The notes below the pieces were generated by a model. The model was not told where the DNA came from. It was given only the letters and a program-made list of their open reading frames with translations, and did no database searches. From Saprospiraceae bacterium (GTDB lineage: Bacteria; Bacteroidota; Bacteroidia; Chitinophagales; Saprospiraceae), in NCBI GenBank assembly GCA_016716185.1, contig JADJWV010000003.1, positions 1-64,000 on the forward strand: a DNA stretch of 64,000 nt. Direction: 5' to 3'. The translations under genes and the position numbers were made by a program. Positions 10,537 through 21,628 of the stretch are shown one piece after another. Position 1 is the first letter of the stretch; each line of letters starts with the position of its first letter.

Positions 10537-10862
10537 AATAAATATTTTAAAATGTGATAATTATAAGTATCCGATAATCTGCGAAAGTTATCAGAAAAAT
10601 TGAAATTTCTTAATTTTTAGTTTATTCTATCAAATGTAGCAATTAAAATGTAGAAATGAATAACCAACTTGCGAGGATGTATTTATTTCTTCATATACCT
10701 AATCATTAAGGAAATGAGCTTTTTCAGGGGATCTTATTTCAATTTCTTTACACCAATTGATAACCAATTTCTTATTTTGGCACTTGCTTATGAATCCTGA
10801 TGTACCGGATTTCGTAAAAACAGGTAGTAAAACGGTCCTTTAGGCCCAAATTTTATTGAATT
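10537..10862. promoter_or_regulatory. Divergent intergenic region
   Basis: This AT-rich gap separates two genes transcribed away from each other (10100-10536 minus and 10863-12421 plus), so it must carry both promoters. No exact TAnnTTTG box in a convincing position was found on either strand, and no hairpin or RNA motif stood out. Confidence 0.35.
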
Positions 10863-12421
10863 ATGAGTGGGAAATTGATGATCATATATTGTTTATTTGC
10901 GTGCTTATTGACGGCACAGGATCGAAGTATGGGTACCTTGCCACTGGTTCAAAACGACAAACCCAGTATTCGAAATGCAAGTGCCATTACCAATTCACCC
11001 CCGGAAGTCATTCTCGAAACCAAAGCGTACAAAGTTTGCGAAAGTTTTGGTGAAAAAAGGGATGCCGCCATTGCATTTTTATTGGGACACGAACTTACAC
11101 ATTATTACGAAAAACATTCCTGGAGACGGGAATTTATCTACGACTACCGGGACTTACCTATCGGCAAAGAACTGGCAGATTTGAGCGATGATGTGGTACA
11201 TGAAACTGAAGCAGATTACATCGGCGGATTTCTTGCCTACTCTGCTGGATATGGTTTATTTGATCAGTCTTCTGATCTTATTCAAGAACTCTACAAAGCC
11301 TACAGGCTTCCCGACACCATAAGCGGATATCCTACCCTTCAGGATCGAAAAATTCTGAGTAAACGTTCAGCGGAAAAGTTATCGGATCTGGTCGATGTTT
11401 TTGAATCTGCCAATTTGTTGCATGCAACCGGTTACGATCTGCAAGCTCTGCAATTTTACAATCATGTTTTACAGCAATATGCAAGTCGCGAATTGTACAA
11501 CAACCTGGGAGTCACAGCCCTTGTTTATGCCAGAAAATTATTTTCAGCATCAGAAATGAAATTCAGGTTTTTCCCTGAACTCGATCTCGAATCATCTATT
11601 CAAACACGAGGCGAAACCAATCAGGAATTGCGGTTAAAATACATCAGACAGTCGATATTACATTTTGATGCATCCATTTCCTTGACCCTGATTACGCACC
11701 GGCTTATTACAACAAAGCGATTGCTTATGCTTTGCTGAAAGATTTCGAAAGTGCAAGATTCTATGCCGGAAAGGAAGCTTTGCAAAGAACTGCCGGAGGT
11801 AAATTTGAAAAAACAGCCCAGGATATCAGCCTGCTATTGGCTACACTAGATGCCATGGAAGGCCAGACAGAAAAGGCAAAGGCAACATGGGAAGAACTTT
11901 CAAAAGCCGGTCATCTGGCTGCTCAGGTTAATCTCGATATCTTGAATAATGTTAAACAAAACCAACTTAAACAGCATAAATCCAGAACAAAAGAAACCGC
12001 TCATACCCATTTAAATGCAATAGAAAAGGCATTGATCATGGGCGATGACCTGCCCGTAGATACACTCATCAGCCAGGAAATTTCAGCAGATATAAAACTG
12101 CATAAGAACGGGACTACCAAAGAAAAAAGAGATCTAAAAATAATTGAGGTGAGCAGCGACTCGACTTATTCATACCTGATTTTTTATGAAGATCAGTCCG
12201 CCCAAAAATCAAATCAAAGTTCTTTTGCCGGAAAAATGGATCCTTTGTCCTCCGTACTTGAAAATTATGGTCAACCACACCATCTTGTTGAAACTCCTAA
12301 CGGTCGTTTGTTAGTTTACCATGACCAGTTAAATTCAGGTCTGCCCAAAGGCAAAGTGATCGAAATAAATACAAAAAGTGGTAAAATCAACTATATTTAT
12401 TTTAAACATGTTATAAATTAA
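10863..12421 (+). CDS. Secreted M48-type metallopeptidase with TPR region (one frameshift)
   Basis: The ATG at 10863 begins a short signal peptide (LMIIYCLFACLLTAQ). A zinc peptidase core follows: GHELTHYYEKH puts HExxH at about residues 76-80, and HETEADYIGG supplies the third ligand in the EAD form typical of family M48. From about residue 150 on it is helical, with TPR-like units (YYNKAIAYALLKDFESARFYAG), ending in a C-terminal domain with no recognised fold. One frameshift near 11690 separates the two halves; joining them restores DPDYAPAYYNKAIAY, a normal TPR. Full length is about 519 residues. Its stop is 10 bases before the FecR-like gene at 12432, so the two are probably cotranscribed. 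It would be a periplasmic or exported protease of unknown substrate. Confidence 0.75.
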
Positions 12422-12431
12422 AACCTATTAT

Positions 12432-13624
12432 ATGAAAACTTATTTTAGCTTATTTATTGTGTTCTTATTCAGCCTTTCTCTTGCTGCACAAGGAACGACT
12501 TCGCTCGTGGTTGTATCCGTACGTGGAAAAGTGAAATACGAATCATCAAACTACCAAAAACCCATAACGCTTCAACCAGGTGCTGTTATCACGACAGATG
12601 GATATGTGCATTTGGAAGAAGGAGATAAATTAACCTGCATGCACGGGGATCAGTTTTTCAACATTACCGGAAAGGGTAGAAAAAGCCTGAGTCGTGCCAT
12701 CGGATTGATCAAACCAGGCACAGCCATTACTTTCGATGGCGAGTACAGTAAATTTGTAAAGGCGGCGGTCGAATTCAAAGCCATTGCAAGAGAAGCAGAT
12801 GGATGGGGAGGGATCACAGATCCAAAAACATCCGGAGACGGTTGGGGCGGAATAACCCCCTCCCAAGGAAGCTGGCGATGGTTGGGGTGGAATCACACAA
12901 CCAAAAACTTCCGGAGATGGTTGGGGTGGAATCACGCAACCGAAAACATCAGGCGATGGTTGGGGTGGAATTACCCAGCCAAAAACATCAGGAGACGGTT
13001 GGGGTGGAATTACACAACCTAAAACATCAGGAGACGGTTATGGTGGGATTACACAACCTAAAACTTCCGGAGATGGATTTGGAGATGGTGTAAAAGCAAT
13101 TATGCCCAGGTTGCCTTATGGAAATCAGGTAGCAGATGTAGTCACATTTAGGTGGACAGGGCCATCAGACATTAAAGTTTACAGACTTGAAATTTTGGAC
13201 AGCAAAGGAGAAGTCATTCATTCTCAAACTTGCAAGAAAACATATGCAGATATTGATCTGATCTCGCTGGAATTAAACATTGGAGAAACCTACACCTGGC
13301 AGGTGATGCCCGATGATCTGGAATCTACAGCCGATGCTCATAAAATTAAATTTATCATGACTTCCAAAAAAGGATCTGACTGCAGCCATGAGCAAGTCAT
13401 CCAAAACAAAATTGGGTGCATCCAGCGATCCGGTTTTGAAAAACGTAATGCAGGCAGCTGCACTCGAGCTTTCTGAATATTACAACGAAGCCTTGTTAAA
13501 ATACGAAAGCGCCTTGGAGGAAGATCCAAAAAATGAAATGGTTAAAATGCAGTACTCTGCATTTTTAATGCGCCTCAATTGGCCGGAAGCTTCACAAAAC
13601 GTGATGAACGGTCAGAAGTTTTAA
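12432..13624 (+). CDS. FecR-like secreted protein with DGWGGIT repeats (two frameshifts)
   Basis: Signal peptide MKTYFSLFIVFLFSLSLAAQ is followed by a FecR-like domain (SLVVVSVRGKVKYES, LQPGAVITTDGYV, residues about 22-110) of the kind that senses or binds at the cell surface. Then come eight 13-residue repeats and a C-terminal domain with an Ig-like strand pattern (VVTFRWTGPSDIKVYRLEIL, GETYTWQV) and a final helix pair resembling one TPR (ALLKYESALEEDPKNE). Frameshifts near 12865 (a C-run) and near 13415 split the frame; each correction needs one base and restores the repeat or the domain. It ends at a strong terminator. Pairing with the M48 gene 10 bases upstream suggests a shared exported function. 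The role is inferred only from domains. Confidence 0.7.
12799..13085 (+). repeat. 39-base coding repeats (DGWGGIT)
   Basis: Seven units of the form DGWGGITQPKTSG and one partial unit (DGFGDG) lie in tandem inside the FecR-like gene. The first is DGWGGITDPKTSG, the second is aberrant (PSKEAG) and the seventh has Tyr for Trp. Unit length is 39 bases. The central units are nearly identical in DNA, differing mainly at third positions. Confidence 0.8.
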
Positions 13625-13667
13625 GAAGTTGAGTTAGCCTCAACAAATACAAAATCAATAACCCACA

Positions 13668-13708
13668 AACCCGGTCATACTTCCAAATGTATGGCCGGGT
13701 TTTTTTTG
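13668..13708 (+). terminator. Strong rho-independent terminator after the FecR-like gene
   Basis: AACCCGGTCATAC (13668-13680) and GTATGGCCGGGTT (13689-13701) form a 13-pair stem with one G-T pair, followed by eight or more T. It lies 44 bases past the FecR-like stop and closes the M48/FecR unit. Confidence 0.85.
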
Positions 13709-13871
13709 CATGCCAGTACGAGTTTTAAACCTACGAATTCACTTGGGTATACAGGCACTCTACCCACGAATGAATTCCGGGATTTCTGGGGTTTCGTTGG
13801 TTTCTGGGAGATTCGGTGTGGATTGAACAGAAAAATCGAAATCTTAGTTTTGAATTAAATAACAACACCCT

Positions 13872-14301
13872 ATGACACACTCCAAAGTTAGACTCTGGAC
13901 TCATGTAATCTGTTGCACTAAATATCGGTATCCTTGTATCTCTTTTAAAACAGAATCAATAGGGTATGCGCTCATCCGCAAAGAATTCATTAATTTGGGT
14001 TGTTATGTGGACATGATCAAAAGTATGCCGGATCATATTCATGTATTGTTTCTATTAAATCCTGGGATGTCCATCAGAGCGGTTATGAAACAAATAAAAG
14101 GTTTCGTTTCACACGCCATCAACCAGAACAAAATTATTCCACTTCCATTTGCTTGGTCTGTTGGATATGCAGCGTTCTCAGTCAGTGAATCCACTGTGCC
14201 CATCATCTGAGCCTATATAAAAAATCAAAAAAGCCCATCATAAAAAGAAAACAAGTGCATAAGAGTATAAGGAGTTTATGGAACCCGATAACCTTTTGTA
14301 A
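13872..14301 (+). mobile_element. IS200-like (Y1/HUH) transposase, frameshifted
   Basis: MTHSKVRLWTHVICCTKYRY opens a Y1 transposase of the IS200/REP-associated kind. The HUH motif is present (MPDHIHVLFLLNPG) and is followed by SIRAVMKQIKGFVSHAIN. A frameshift near 14190 is needed to reach YIKNQKAHHKKKTSAQEY, which holds the catalytic tyrosine, and the stop at 14301. These enzymes nick and join single strands at hairpins and either move IS200-type elements or spread REP-type palindromes. No clear left or right end hairpins were identified at its borders. Expected size is about 140-150 residues, so the element is nearly full length but probably inactive as written. Confidence 0.75.
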
Positions 14302-14528
14302 GTTAAAGCGGTAAAACATTAAAAAGGTTTGCTATGGGTTTTTTATTTCTAATCTACTAATACAGGTATGTTTCTTAAGACTAGCCTGAACATAAAATAC
14401 AACTCATGAGGAGAGGAAGTATAACTCCCGAATTTTGCGTAATTGTAGGACATTCATTTATCACTTCTCTTTCTCTTGACGAAGAATCGCAATAAATGTG
14501 TCTCGCCACTAAATAGTTGACTACAAAT

Positions 14529-14564
14529 AAAAATCCCGGAGGTGTTTATCAACCGGGATTTTCA
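14529..14564 (-). terminator. Rho-independent terminator after the SusD fragment
   Basis: AATCCCGG (14532-14539) pairs with CCGGGATT (14553-14560). On the minus strand a T-rich tract (TTTTTATTT) follows the stem. It lies 20 bases past the stop at 14584. Confidence 0.75.
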
Positions 14565-14583
14565 TTTCAATAGAAATTTCTAC

Positions 14584-15285
14584 TTAATTCTCCGATGCCG
14601 GCCTTGGGAATTTATCCCAAACTTCATCTTCAGCACGGTCGATGGGCAAAGTGTTTAATTTATTGTACCTCCTTGCATCCACCCAACGGTGACATTCTCC
14701 ATAAAGTGAATATCTTCTTTGCTTAAGCAACTCATTGATCAATACGTCTTTGTCGGATGCGCCACTGTAATTGCCCAGTCCGGCTGCATTGCGGATCTTG
14801 TTGATCATTCTCAATGCTTCAGTAGTCTGGCTCGTTTGGATGTAATATTCGGCTTGCAATAAAATCAACTCTTCATTTCTGATGATGGGAATGTTGTCGA
14901 TATTCGTTTTGTAAACTGCAAAATCGTATTCTGAGGTCAATCCATTGGAGGTTGCAGCAGTATTTCTTTTACTTACTTTTGATAACCTCGTATCTCCTGC
15001 CTCTGCATCCGTCACAAAAGAAGGATGTGCCAGACGAACTTCTCCAGCTGCATTCAACGGATAAAATACTTCATTCAGTAAATCTCCTCCAGTTTTCGAA
15101 AAAATGTAATAAACACCGGTGTTGAAATCGCCGTTATCATCGAGAAAACTTGCATCAAGCGCACTGTTTAGCGCATTCCCGTTTTCCCTGTAGGCATTTA
15201 CACGTGCAGCCAGGCTAAAGTTGAATTTTGGAAATGATGCCGGAGTCTCAAATCCGGAAAATCCTCTTCCAAAATTATAACTGCT
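14584..15285 (-). pseudogene. SusD/RagB-family lipoprotein, C-terminal half only
   Basis: The open frame runs from about 15285, without a start codon, to 14584. It contains FNFSLAARVNAYREN, GGDLLNEVFYPLN, NIDNIPIIRNEELILLQAEY, EALRMINKIRNAAGL and LLKQRRYSLYGECHRWVDARRYN. The last three blocks are the conserved C-terminal SusD pattern: RNEE/LLQAEYY, INxIRxxAG, and ER/YxEGxRWxDxRR. SusD proteins are about 450-550 residues; only about 230 remain and the lipoprotein signal is missing. No SusC receptor lies next to it. It is the 3' end of a lost carbohydrate-uptake locus, probably cut by rearrangement near the IS200-like element. It keeps its own terminator. Confidence 0.8.
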
Positions 15286-15663
15286 TCATAATTGGTAAAT
15301 TTTGGATTAGAAATTCATATAAGATAGCGGTATTGTTAATTATTTTATAATTCACGGTAATATTTTCAAGACATTCCTGTCCGGGTTATCTATCCCAAAT
15401 CGCTTATCTGAATTGAGTCTTTACCGGATGTGATGGGTGCCCGTTATCGTTTTAAACTCCGAAACCCTTCCGAAGCAAGGCGATAATGCCTTACGAAAGA
15501 CTATTCACAACTGCCCTCGTCAAAAATTCCTGGTAAAAAATTAGAAAAGCCGCAGCTCTCATTTCAAAATGAAGACAAACTTTAGAATTATCCTCAACCT
15601 TGCCTGGTTGTGCTCAATTCTTGAAATGTAACCCAGGTCACAATCTTAGCGAATAGTACCTGA
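15286..15663. other. Non-coding gap, nothing recognised
   Basis: This gap lies between the truncated SusD gene and the efflux operon. No frame, RNA or repeat-family member was recognised. A few codons resembling SusD continue in another frame at its left edge, so part of it may be further SusD debris. Confidence 0.4.
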
Positions 15664-15671
15664 TACCTTTG
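15664..15671 (+). promoter_or_regulatory. Possible -7 box of the efflux operon
   Basis: TACCTTTG fits the Bacteroidota -7 consensus TAnnTTTG and lies 15 bases upstream of the chosen TolC start at 15687. No good TTG box lies at the right distance, so the leader would be very short. Weak support. Confidence 0.3.
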
Positions 15672-15686
15672 CATAAAATTTACGGC

Positions 15687-16990
15687 ATGTTGAGATTTTA
15701 CATTTCTGTTTTAGGAGTCTTCGGAAGTCTGATGGCTTTCGGTCAACAACCCTTGACGCTGCACGAGGCTGTCGAAAAAACCCTTCGACAAAACAAACAA
15801 GTCAACATTAAAATGCTGGAAAATGAACTGGCTTCGTCTGATCTAAGCAAGCTAAACTCAGCCTTTCTTCCTCAGGTACAGATCAAACACCAGCACATGC
15901 TAACAAACGATCCGCTGAATGCTTTTGGTTTTAAATTACAACAATCCGGGATCAGACAGGAAGATTTTCAGCCGGAATTGCTGAACAACCCGGAAATCAC
16001 TCACCATTCCAATACCAAATTCTCACTTCAACAGGCTGTACTCAGTTATGATCTCATCAGTCTGAAAAAAAGTCTCAAATCAAGATTGTTGGCAACGAAA
16101 TATTCTACATCCAGAATACAGGATCAACTCTCCTTTGAGATAAAAAATGCATTTGCAGATTTACAATATATCTATGCTGCATTGAAAGTAAATCAAATGG
16201 CCCTGGCGACCTTCAGGGAAAACGAACACGTCGTCAGACAATTATTGCAACAAGGGCTTGCAAAAAAACTGACCTGCTTTCCATAGAAACAGAAATTTCA
16301 AGGGCAAAACTCGATTCCGCAAAACTTCAACATTCGATCGCCAATCTCTCTGCCGTGATTGCTTTTCTGACAGGAGATCCGCCGTCAACGACTTATATTC
16401 CTGTTAACGAACTCATACGCGACACACGCTCATCCGATCTCGAAAATTTAACTGACAGGGCTGACTTTAAAGCCATGCAAGCAGCTATATCCTCCCGGAT
16501 ATATTCAAAAAAATCTGTAGAACAGGGCATCATCCCCAAAATTGGAATTTTTGGCGAGTTTAACGTTTACGACAATTCTCCGCTTGGTTTGGGAAACAAC
16601 GCATATCTGGCAGGTATTCAGTTGCAATGGGATCTGTTCAATGGAAATGCAAGAAATTATGAAGCCAAAAAACAAAAAATTGAAATTGAAAAAGCGAAAG
16701 CCGAAATGGATCTCGCCTTAGATCAGGCACAACTGGAAATCAATCAAGCAGCCAACGAATGGATGCTGAGCCTGGAAGAAATCTCTGTTTCAGAAAAAGT
16801 TGTAACACTTGCTGAAGAAAACAGAAAAATCATTTCGGACAGATTCAAACAGGGTCTTGAAAAAGTGACAGATGTGCTCAATGCAGATTTGGTTTATTTT
16901 GATAAGAAACTAAAAGTGATGGAGAGTATCTCCAGGCATAATAAAATGATATATAAACTTGAATTTTTAAAAGCGTCCAATAAAAATTAA
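15687..16990 (+). CDS. TolC-family outer-membrane efflux protein (one frameshift)
   Basis: The ATG at 15687 starts MLRFYISVLGVFGSLMAFGQQ, a clean signal peptide; an upstream TTG start is possible but sits in the putative promoter box. The rest has two OEP repeats rich in coiled coil (LTLHEAVEKTLRQNKQVNIK, AFADLQYIYAALKVNQMAL; then FGEFNVYDNS, IQLQWDLFNG, RFKQGLEKVTDVLNAD). A single-base shift near 16270, in LLQQGLAKK-DLLSIETE, splits the protein. Length after joining is about 434 residues, usual for TolC-like ducts. It would form the outer-membrane channel for the adaptor and RND pump that follow within 10 and 12 bases. Confidence 0.85.
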
Positions 16991-16999
16991 ACTTGAAAT

Positions 17000-18109
17000 A
17001 TGAAAATACATACCATACTCGCAGTCTTCGTTATAGGGATCGTTGCATCTTGTGGCAAAAAAAACCCGCAGACCTCAGATCCTCAAGATCAGGAAATCAT
17101 AGAAATCCAGATTTCAAAACCTGCAATTGATTCTGCATCAAACGCAGGGGACTTTGAAGTCAACGGTCGCCTCGAATCTTACAAATCATCTCAAATCAGT
17201 TCGCGGGTCATGGGAAATGTGAACCAGGTATACATCCGTGAAGGACAGAAAGTGAGGCAAGGGCAGTTGCTCATGCAAATAAAAGCTACTGATCTGATGG
17301 CACAGAAAGCGGGTTTGGAATCCAACCTCTCCGAAGCAAATTCATCATTTGAGCTTGCTCAAAAAAATTACCACCGTTTTAAAAAATTACATGAGCAATC
17401 GAGTGCAACCGATTTTGAATTGGATCAGGCTCAGCAAGTTTATGATGCATCCCGAAACCGGCTGGAACAAACCAAACAATCATTGATCCAGATTCAAATC
17501 ATGATCCGGGAAGCTCAGGTGCTTAGCCCTTTTGATGGAACAGTGACTGCTGTTTTTGCGGAAGCGGGTACGCTTGCACATCCGGGTATGCCTTTGCTGA
17601 CGATCGAAACCAGCCATAATCTGATTCTAAAAGCAAATGTTCCTGAATCCGAAATCCAAAATATAGACAAGCAAAAAGAAGTGGTCATACAGTTGCAAAG
17701 TAACGGTGAAAAATGTATGGGAAAAATAGCACAACTCAATCCATCTTCACAATTCAGTGGGAGTCAATACGAAATTGAAATCAAACCCGATCCTAAAAGC
17801 ATTATAAATATGAATTGGAAAGCGGGGATGTTTGCAAATGCAAAAATTCAGCGCTTACAAGGTAAACAATCAATTCAAAAAGATCAAAACCAACTGATCA
17901 TACCTAAAAAAGCACTCATTGAGAAAGGCCAGCTTTATGGCGTGTTTACCGTATCCGATGATCAAAGAGCTATTTTGAGATGGGTTCGAATTGGAAAGGA
18001 TTTTGGAGATCGCATAGAAATTGTCTCAGGATTGAAGCAAAATGAGAGTTATATCACAGAAGCCGACAGCAGATTATATAATGGTGCCCCTGTTCGCATC
18101 AAACAATAA
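17000..18109 (+). CDS. RND efflux periplasmic adaptor lipoprotein
   Basis: This 369-residue protein has a lipoprotein signal (MKIHTILAVFVIGIVASCGK), so it is likely anchored to a membrane by a lipidated Cys near residue 18. After it come the lipoyl/barrel-sandwich halves (SRVMGNVNQVYIREGQKVRQ and VLSPFDGTVTAVFAEAGTLA) flanking a coiled-coil hairpin (about residues 100-170), then a beta-barrel and membrane-proximal domain (LIIPKKALIEKGQLYGVFTV). This is the HlyD/AcrA architecture that bridges pump and outer-membrane duct. The gene starts 9 bases after the TolC-like gene and ends 12 bases before the pump, forming one operon. The substrate is not readable from sequence. Confidence 0.9.
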   Translation: MKIHTILAVFVIGIVASCGKKNPQTSDPQDQEIIEIQISKPAIDSASNAGDFEVNGRLESYKSSQISSRVMGNVNQVYIREGQKVRQGQLLMQIKATDLMAQKAGLESNLSEANSSFELAQKNYHRFKKLHEQSSATDFELDQAQQVYDASRNRLEQTKQSLIQIQIMIREAQVLSPFDGTVTAVFAEAGTLAHPGMPLLTIETSHNLILKANVPESEIQNIDKQKEVVIQLQSNGEKCMGKIAQLNPSSQFSGSQYEIEIKPDPKSIINMNWKAGMFANAKIQRLQGKQSIQKDQNQLIIPKKALIEKGQLYGVFTVSDDQRAILRWVRIGKDFGDRIEIVSGLKQNESYITEADSRLYNGAPVRIKQ

Positions 18110-18121
18110 ATTTAATAAATT

Positions 18122-21100
18122 ATGAAACCAAATACGAATCAGGGTATCTCAGGGCGGATTGCGGATGTTTTTATAAAATCCAAATTAACGATCCTGCTCA
18201 TGCTGGTATTTCTTGCCATTGGAATTTATTCAACAATGCTCATTCCCAGGGAAGAGGAACCTCAAATTAAAATTCCTATTGCAGATCTTTTCGTTTCTTA
18301 TCCCGGAGCCAATCCAAAAGAAGTAGAATCCAGAGTCGTTCAACCCCTTGAAAAAATGATTTCGAACATCAAGGGAGTTGAATACGTGTATTCGACTTCC
18401 ATGAATGGACAAGCCATGTTGGTGGTGCAATATTATGTCGGTGAAGATATTGAACGGTCTATAGTAAAATTATACGATGAGATCAATAAAAATGCAGACA
18501 AAATGCCGATGGGGGTCAGCATGCCTTTAATCAAAACCAGATCCATCGATGATGTTCCCATGATGTCACTTACGCTCTGGAGCACAACACAGGATGATTA
18601 TCAAATCAAACGAATTGGCCAGGAGCTGGCGAATGAAATTAAAAAAATAAACGAAGTTGCACAGATCCAACTGATCGGAGGAAGAGACCGGCAATTGTCT
18701 GTAATACTCGATAAAGACAAGTTAGCCGCACATGGTTTAGACATTGCAATGCTTGCTCAAAACATCAGACAAAACAATGTTCAGACGCAGAGCGGAACCA
18801 TGACGAATCATGATCAGGAAATTGCCATTGAAACCAGAAACTTTCTAAGCTCTAAAGAGGATGTTGAAAATATCATTGTGGGTACGTTTTCAAACAAGCC
18901 GGTCTATTTGCACCAGGTTGCTACAGTTGCCGACGGGCCTGAAGTTTCCGAAGATTATGTGAGTTTTGGTTTTGGAAAGGCAAGCATGGACAAAAAAGCT
19001 TTATTCAAATCTGAATATCCTGCAGTTACGCTTGCTATCTCAAAGAAAAAAGGTTCAGATGCGATGTCCATTTCGACACTAATTCAGGAAAAAGTTCAGG
19101 ACCTCAAGAAAACACTGATCTCAGATGACATACAAGTGACCGAAACCAGAAATTACGGTGCATCCGCATCAGAAAAAGTTTCTGAACTCCTGATGCACCT
19201 TGGAATCGCAATTCTTGCAGTAACGCTGTTGGTCATGATTGCAATGGGCTGGCGAGGAGGATTGGTCGTTTTTCTTTCAGTGCCAACCACTTTTGCACTC
19301 ACACTATTCGCCTATTATTTCATGGATTACACCCTGAACAGGATCACTTTGTTTGCATTGGTCTTTGTTGTGGGCATCGTCGTCGATGACAGTATTATCA
19401 TTGCTGAAAATATGCACCGGCATTTTAAAAATAAAATCCTGCCGTTTCATCAAGCTGCACTTTATGCCATTAACGAAGTCGGAAACCCAACCATATTGGC
19501 GACTTTTACAGTAATCGCTGCGATACTTCCCATGGCATTTGTTTCGGGGCTTATGGGTCCTTACATGAGTCCGATGCCCGTAGGTGCATCAATTGCCATG
19601 CTTTTTTCACTGGTAATCGCTTTAACCATCACACCATATTTGGGTTATATTTTTTTGAAAGAATCAGATAAGGGCGAAGCTAAACCCAGTTCAGAGGTCA
19701 TCGAAATGCATCACAATAAAATTTATAAACTGTATCATAAATTTTTATTGCCCCTCCTGAATTCAAGAATGAAAAGATATGTGTTTTTATTGAGTACAGC
19801 CCTGATCCTCATGTTGTCCATGCTGGCTTTTGTTTTTAAAGGGGTGGCTGTGAAAATGCTTCCATTCGACAATAAAAATGAATTTCAGGTAGTCATCGAT
19901 ATGCCTGAGGGAAGTACTTTAGAAAGAACTTCAGCTGTTGCAAGAGAATTATCGCAATATCTATCGGAACAATCAGAAGTATTATTTTACCAATCATACG
20001 TGGGTACTTCATCTCCGATAACATTCAACGGTTTGGTCAGACATTACGATGTACGAAAAGGCTCTCATGTTGGTGACATCCAGGTTAATCTAACCCCAAG
20101 CATGACCGAACAGAACAAAGCCATGATCTGGCTAAAAAATACAGACCGGGACTTCAGGAAATTGCCAAAAAGTACAACGCCAATGTAAAAGTGGTCGAAG
20201 TACCTCCGGGACCTCCGGTACTGAGTACAATTGTCGCAGAAATTTACGGAGATGATTACGACAAACAAATTGATATCGCAAATCAGGCTAAAAAATTAAT
20301 CAGTGAGACTCCCGATGTTGTAGATGTGGATTGGTATGTAGAAGAAGAGCAAAAAAAGATCTCGTTTGAAATAGATAAAACAAAAGCGATGTTGTATGGT
20401 GTCACGCCTGCTCACATCGTTCAAACCATGCAAATGGCACTTGGATCTCCCGTAATTTCAAGCATGTATGATCCGAAATCCATACAAGCGGTTGGAATTG
20501 TACTCAGACTCAACGATCATCAAAAAACAAGTGTGAATGATCTTAAAAGTATACCGGTCGTAAATCAACAAGGTAAAATTATTCCGGTTGGAGATTTAAT
20601 TACCATTAAAGAAAATAAGCAGGATGTAAACATCTACCGTAAAAATCAAAAACGGGTCGTGTATGTAGTCGCCGATATGGCAGGTGATTTGGAAAGCCCG
20701 GTATATGCCATATTAGACATTTCTGAAAAACTAAAATCCATCGATTTGCCCAAAGGTTATACGCTACAAGAGAGTTTTTACGAACAACCTAAAGACGAAA
20801 GCAATTTTACCCTGAAGTGGGATGGTGAATGGCAGATCACTTACGAAGTATTCAGAGATCTGGGCATTGCATTCGCCGTTGTCATCTTCGTAATTTATTT
20901 ACTCATCGTCGGATGGTTCCAGAATTTCAAAGTTCCGGTCATCATGATGACGGCCATTCCGTTGAGTCTGATTGGTATTGTAGCGGGACACTGGCTTATG
21001 GGCGCATATTTTACGGCCACTTCGATGATTGGCTTCATTGCCCTTGCGGGAGTCATGGTCCGGAATTCTGTTTTGTTAATAGACTTTGTAAATATTCGAC

Positions 21101-21333
21101 TGCGGGATGGGATTCCTCTAAAAGAATCCATTCTCGAAGCAGGGGCTGTCCGTACAACGCCGATTTTATTAACAGCCGGTGCAGTCGCCATCGGTGCTGT
21201 GGTAATCCTTTTCGATCCCATATTTCAAGGTCTGGCCATCTCTCTGATCGGCGGAACCATTGCCTCGACTGTACTTACACTTATCGTTGTTCCACTACTC
21301 TACTACATGATTGAAAAAAGAAATTACAAATAA
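18122..21333 (+). CDS. RND efflux pump, inner-membrane permease (one frameshift)
   Basis: The protein has the AcrB/CusA plan: TM1 (LTILLMLVFLAIGIYSTML), porter domain starting SYPGANPKEVESRVVQPLEK, a TM cluster with the TM4 motif FVVGIVVDDSIIIAEN whose paired Asp are the proton relay of RND pumps, a second porter half, and a C-terminal TM cluster (MIGFIALAGVMVRNSVLLID, GLAISLIGGTIASTVLTL). A single frameshift near 20140 separates residues 1-670 from the rest; the corrected frame reads IAKKYNANVKVVEVPPGPP. The joined length of about 1070 is normal for the family. It is the third gene of the efflux operon and would export small toxic molecules using proton force. Multidrug or metal specificity cannot be decided. 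Confidence 0.9.
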
Positions 21334-21363
21334 AAAATACATAATCCTTAATTAAATAAAATT

Positions 21364-21561
21364 ATGAACAGAACACAAATTATTCGACTCTTTGCAGGAT
21401 CACTGGTGCTTTTATCTGTAAGTCTTGCACATTTTGTACATCCCCACTGGATCTACCTCGCTGTATTTGTAGGATTGAATTTATTTCAATCTGCGCTTAC
21501 CAAATGGTGCTTACTGGAAGATATACTGAAGAAATTAAATGTGAAAGGGGAATGTGAATGA
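21364..21561 (+). CDS. Small DUF2892-type membrane protein
   Basis: The 65-residue product has two hydrophobic helices (IIRLFAGSLVLLSVSLAHF and IYLAVFVGLNLFQSAL) and ends WCLLEDILKKLNVKGE. The pattern RLxAGxxVLxS...GLNLFQSAxTxxCxLE is that of DUF2892, also seen as the membrane tail of YgaP-like rhodaneses. It follows the RND gene by 30 bases and is probably in the same operon. DUF2892 proteins often accompany efflux or sulfur-handling genes; a specific function is unknown. Confidence 0.75.
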   Translation: MNRTQIIRLFAGSLVLLSVSLAHFVHPHWIYLAVFVGLNLFQSALTKWCLLEDILKKLNVKGECE

Positions 21562-21628
21562 GTGAAAAGCTGAAAGCGAAAAGCTGAAAGCTTTGGTCGA
21601 ATGCCATTGATTTGACAATCTTATTTTA

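Noticed and set aside
20829..21314. Long frame of 161 codons inside the RND pump gene
   Set aside because: It lies in another frame of a clearly coding region; its Cys/His/Arg-rich protein is a shadow.
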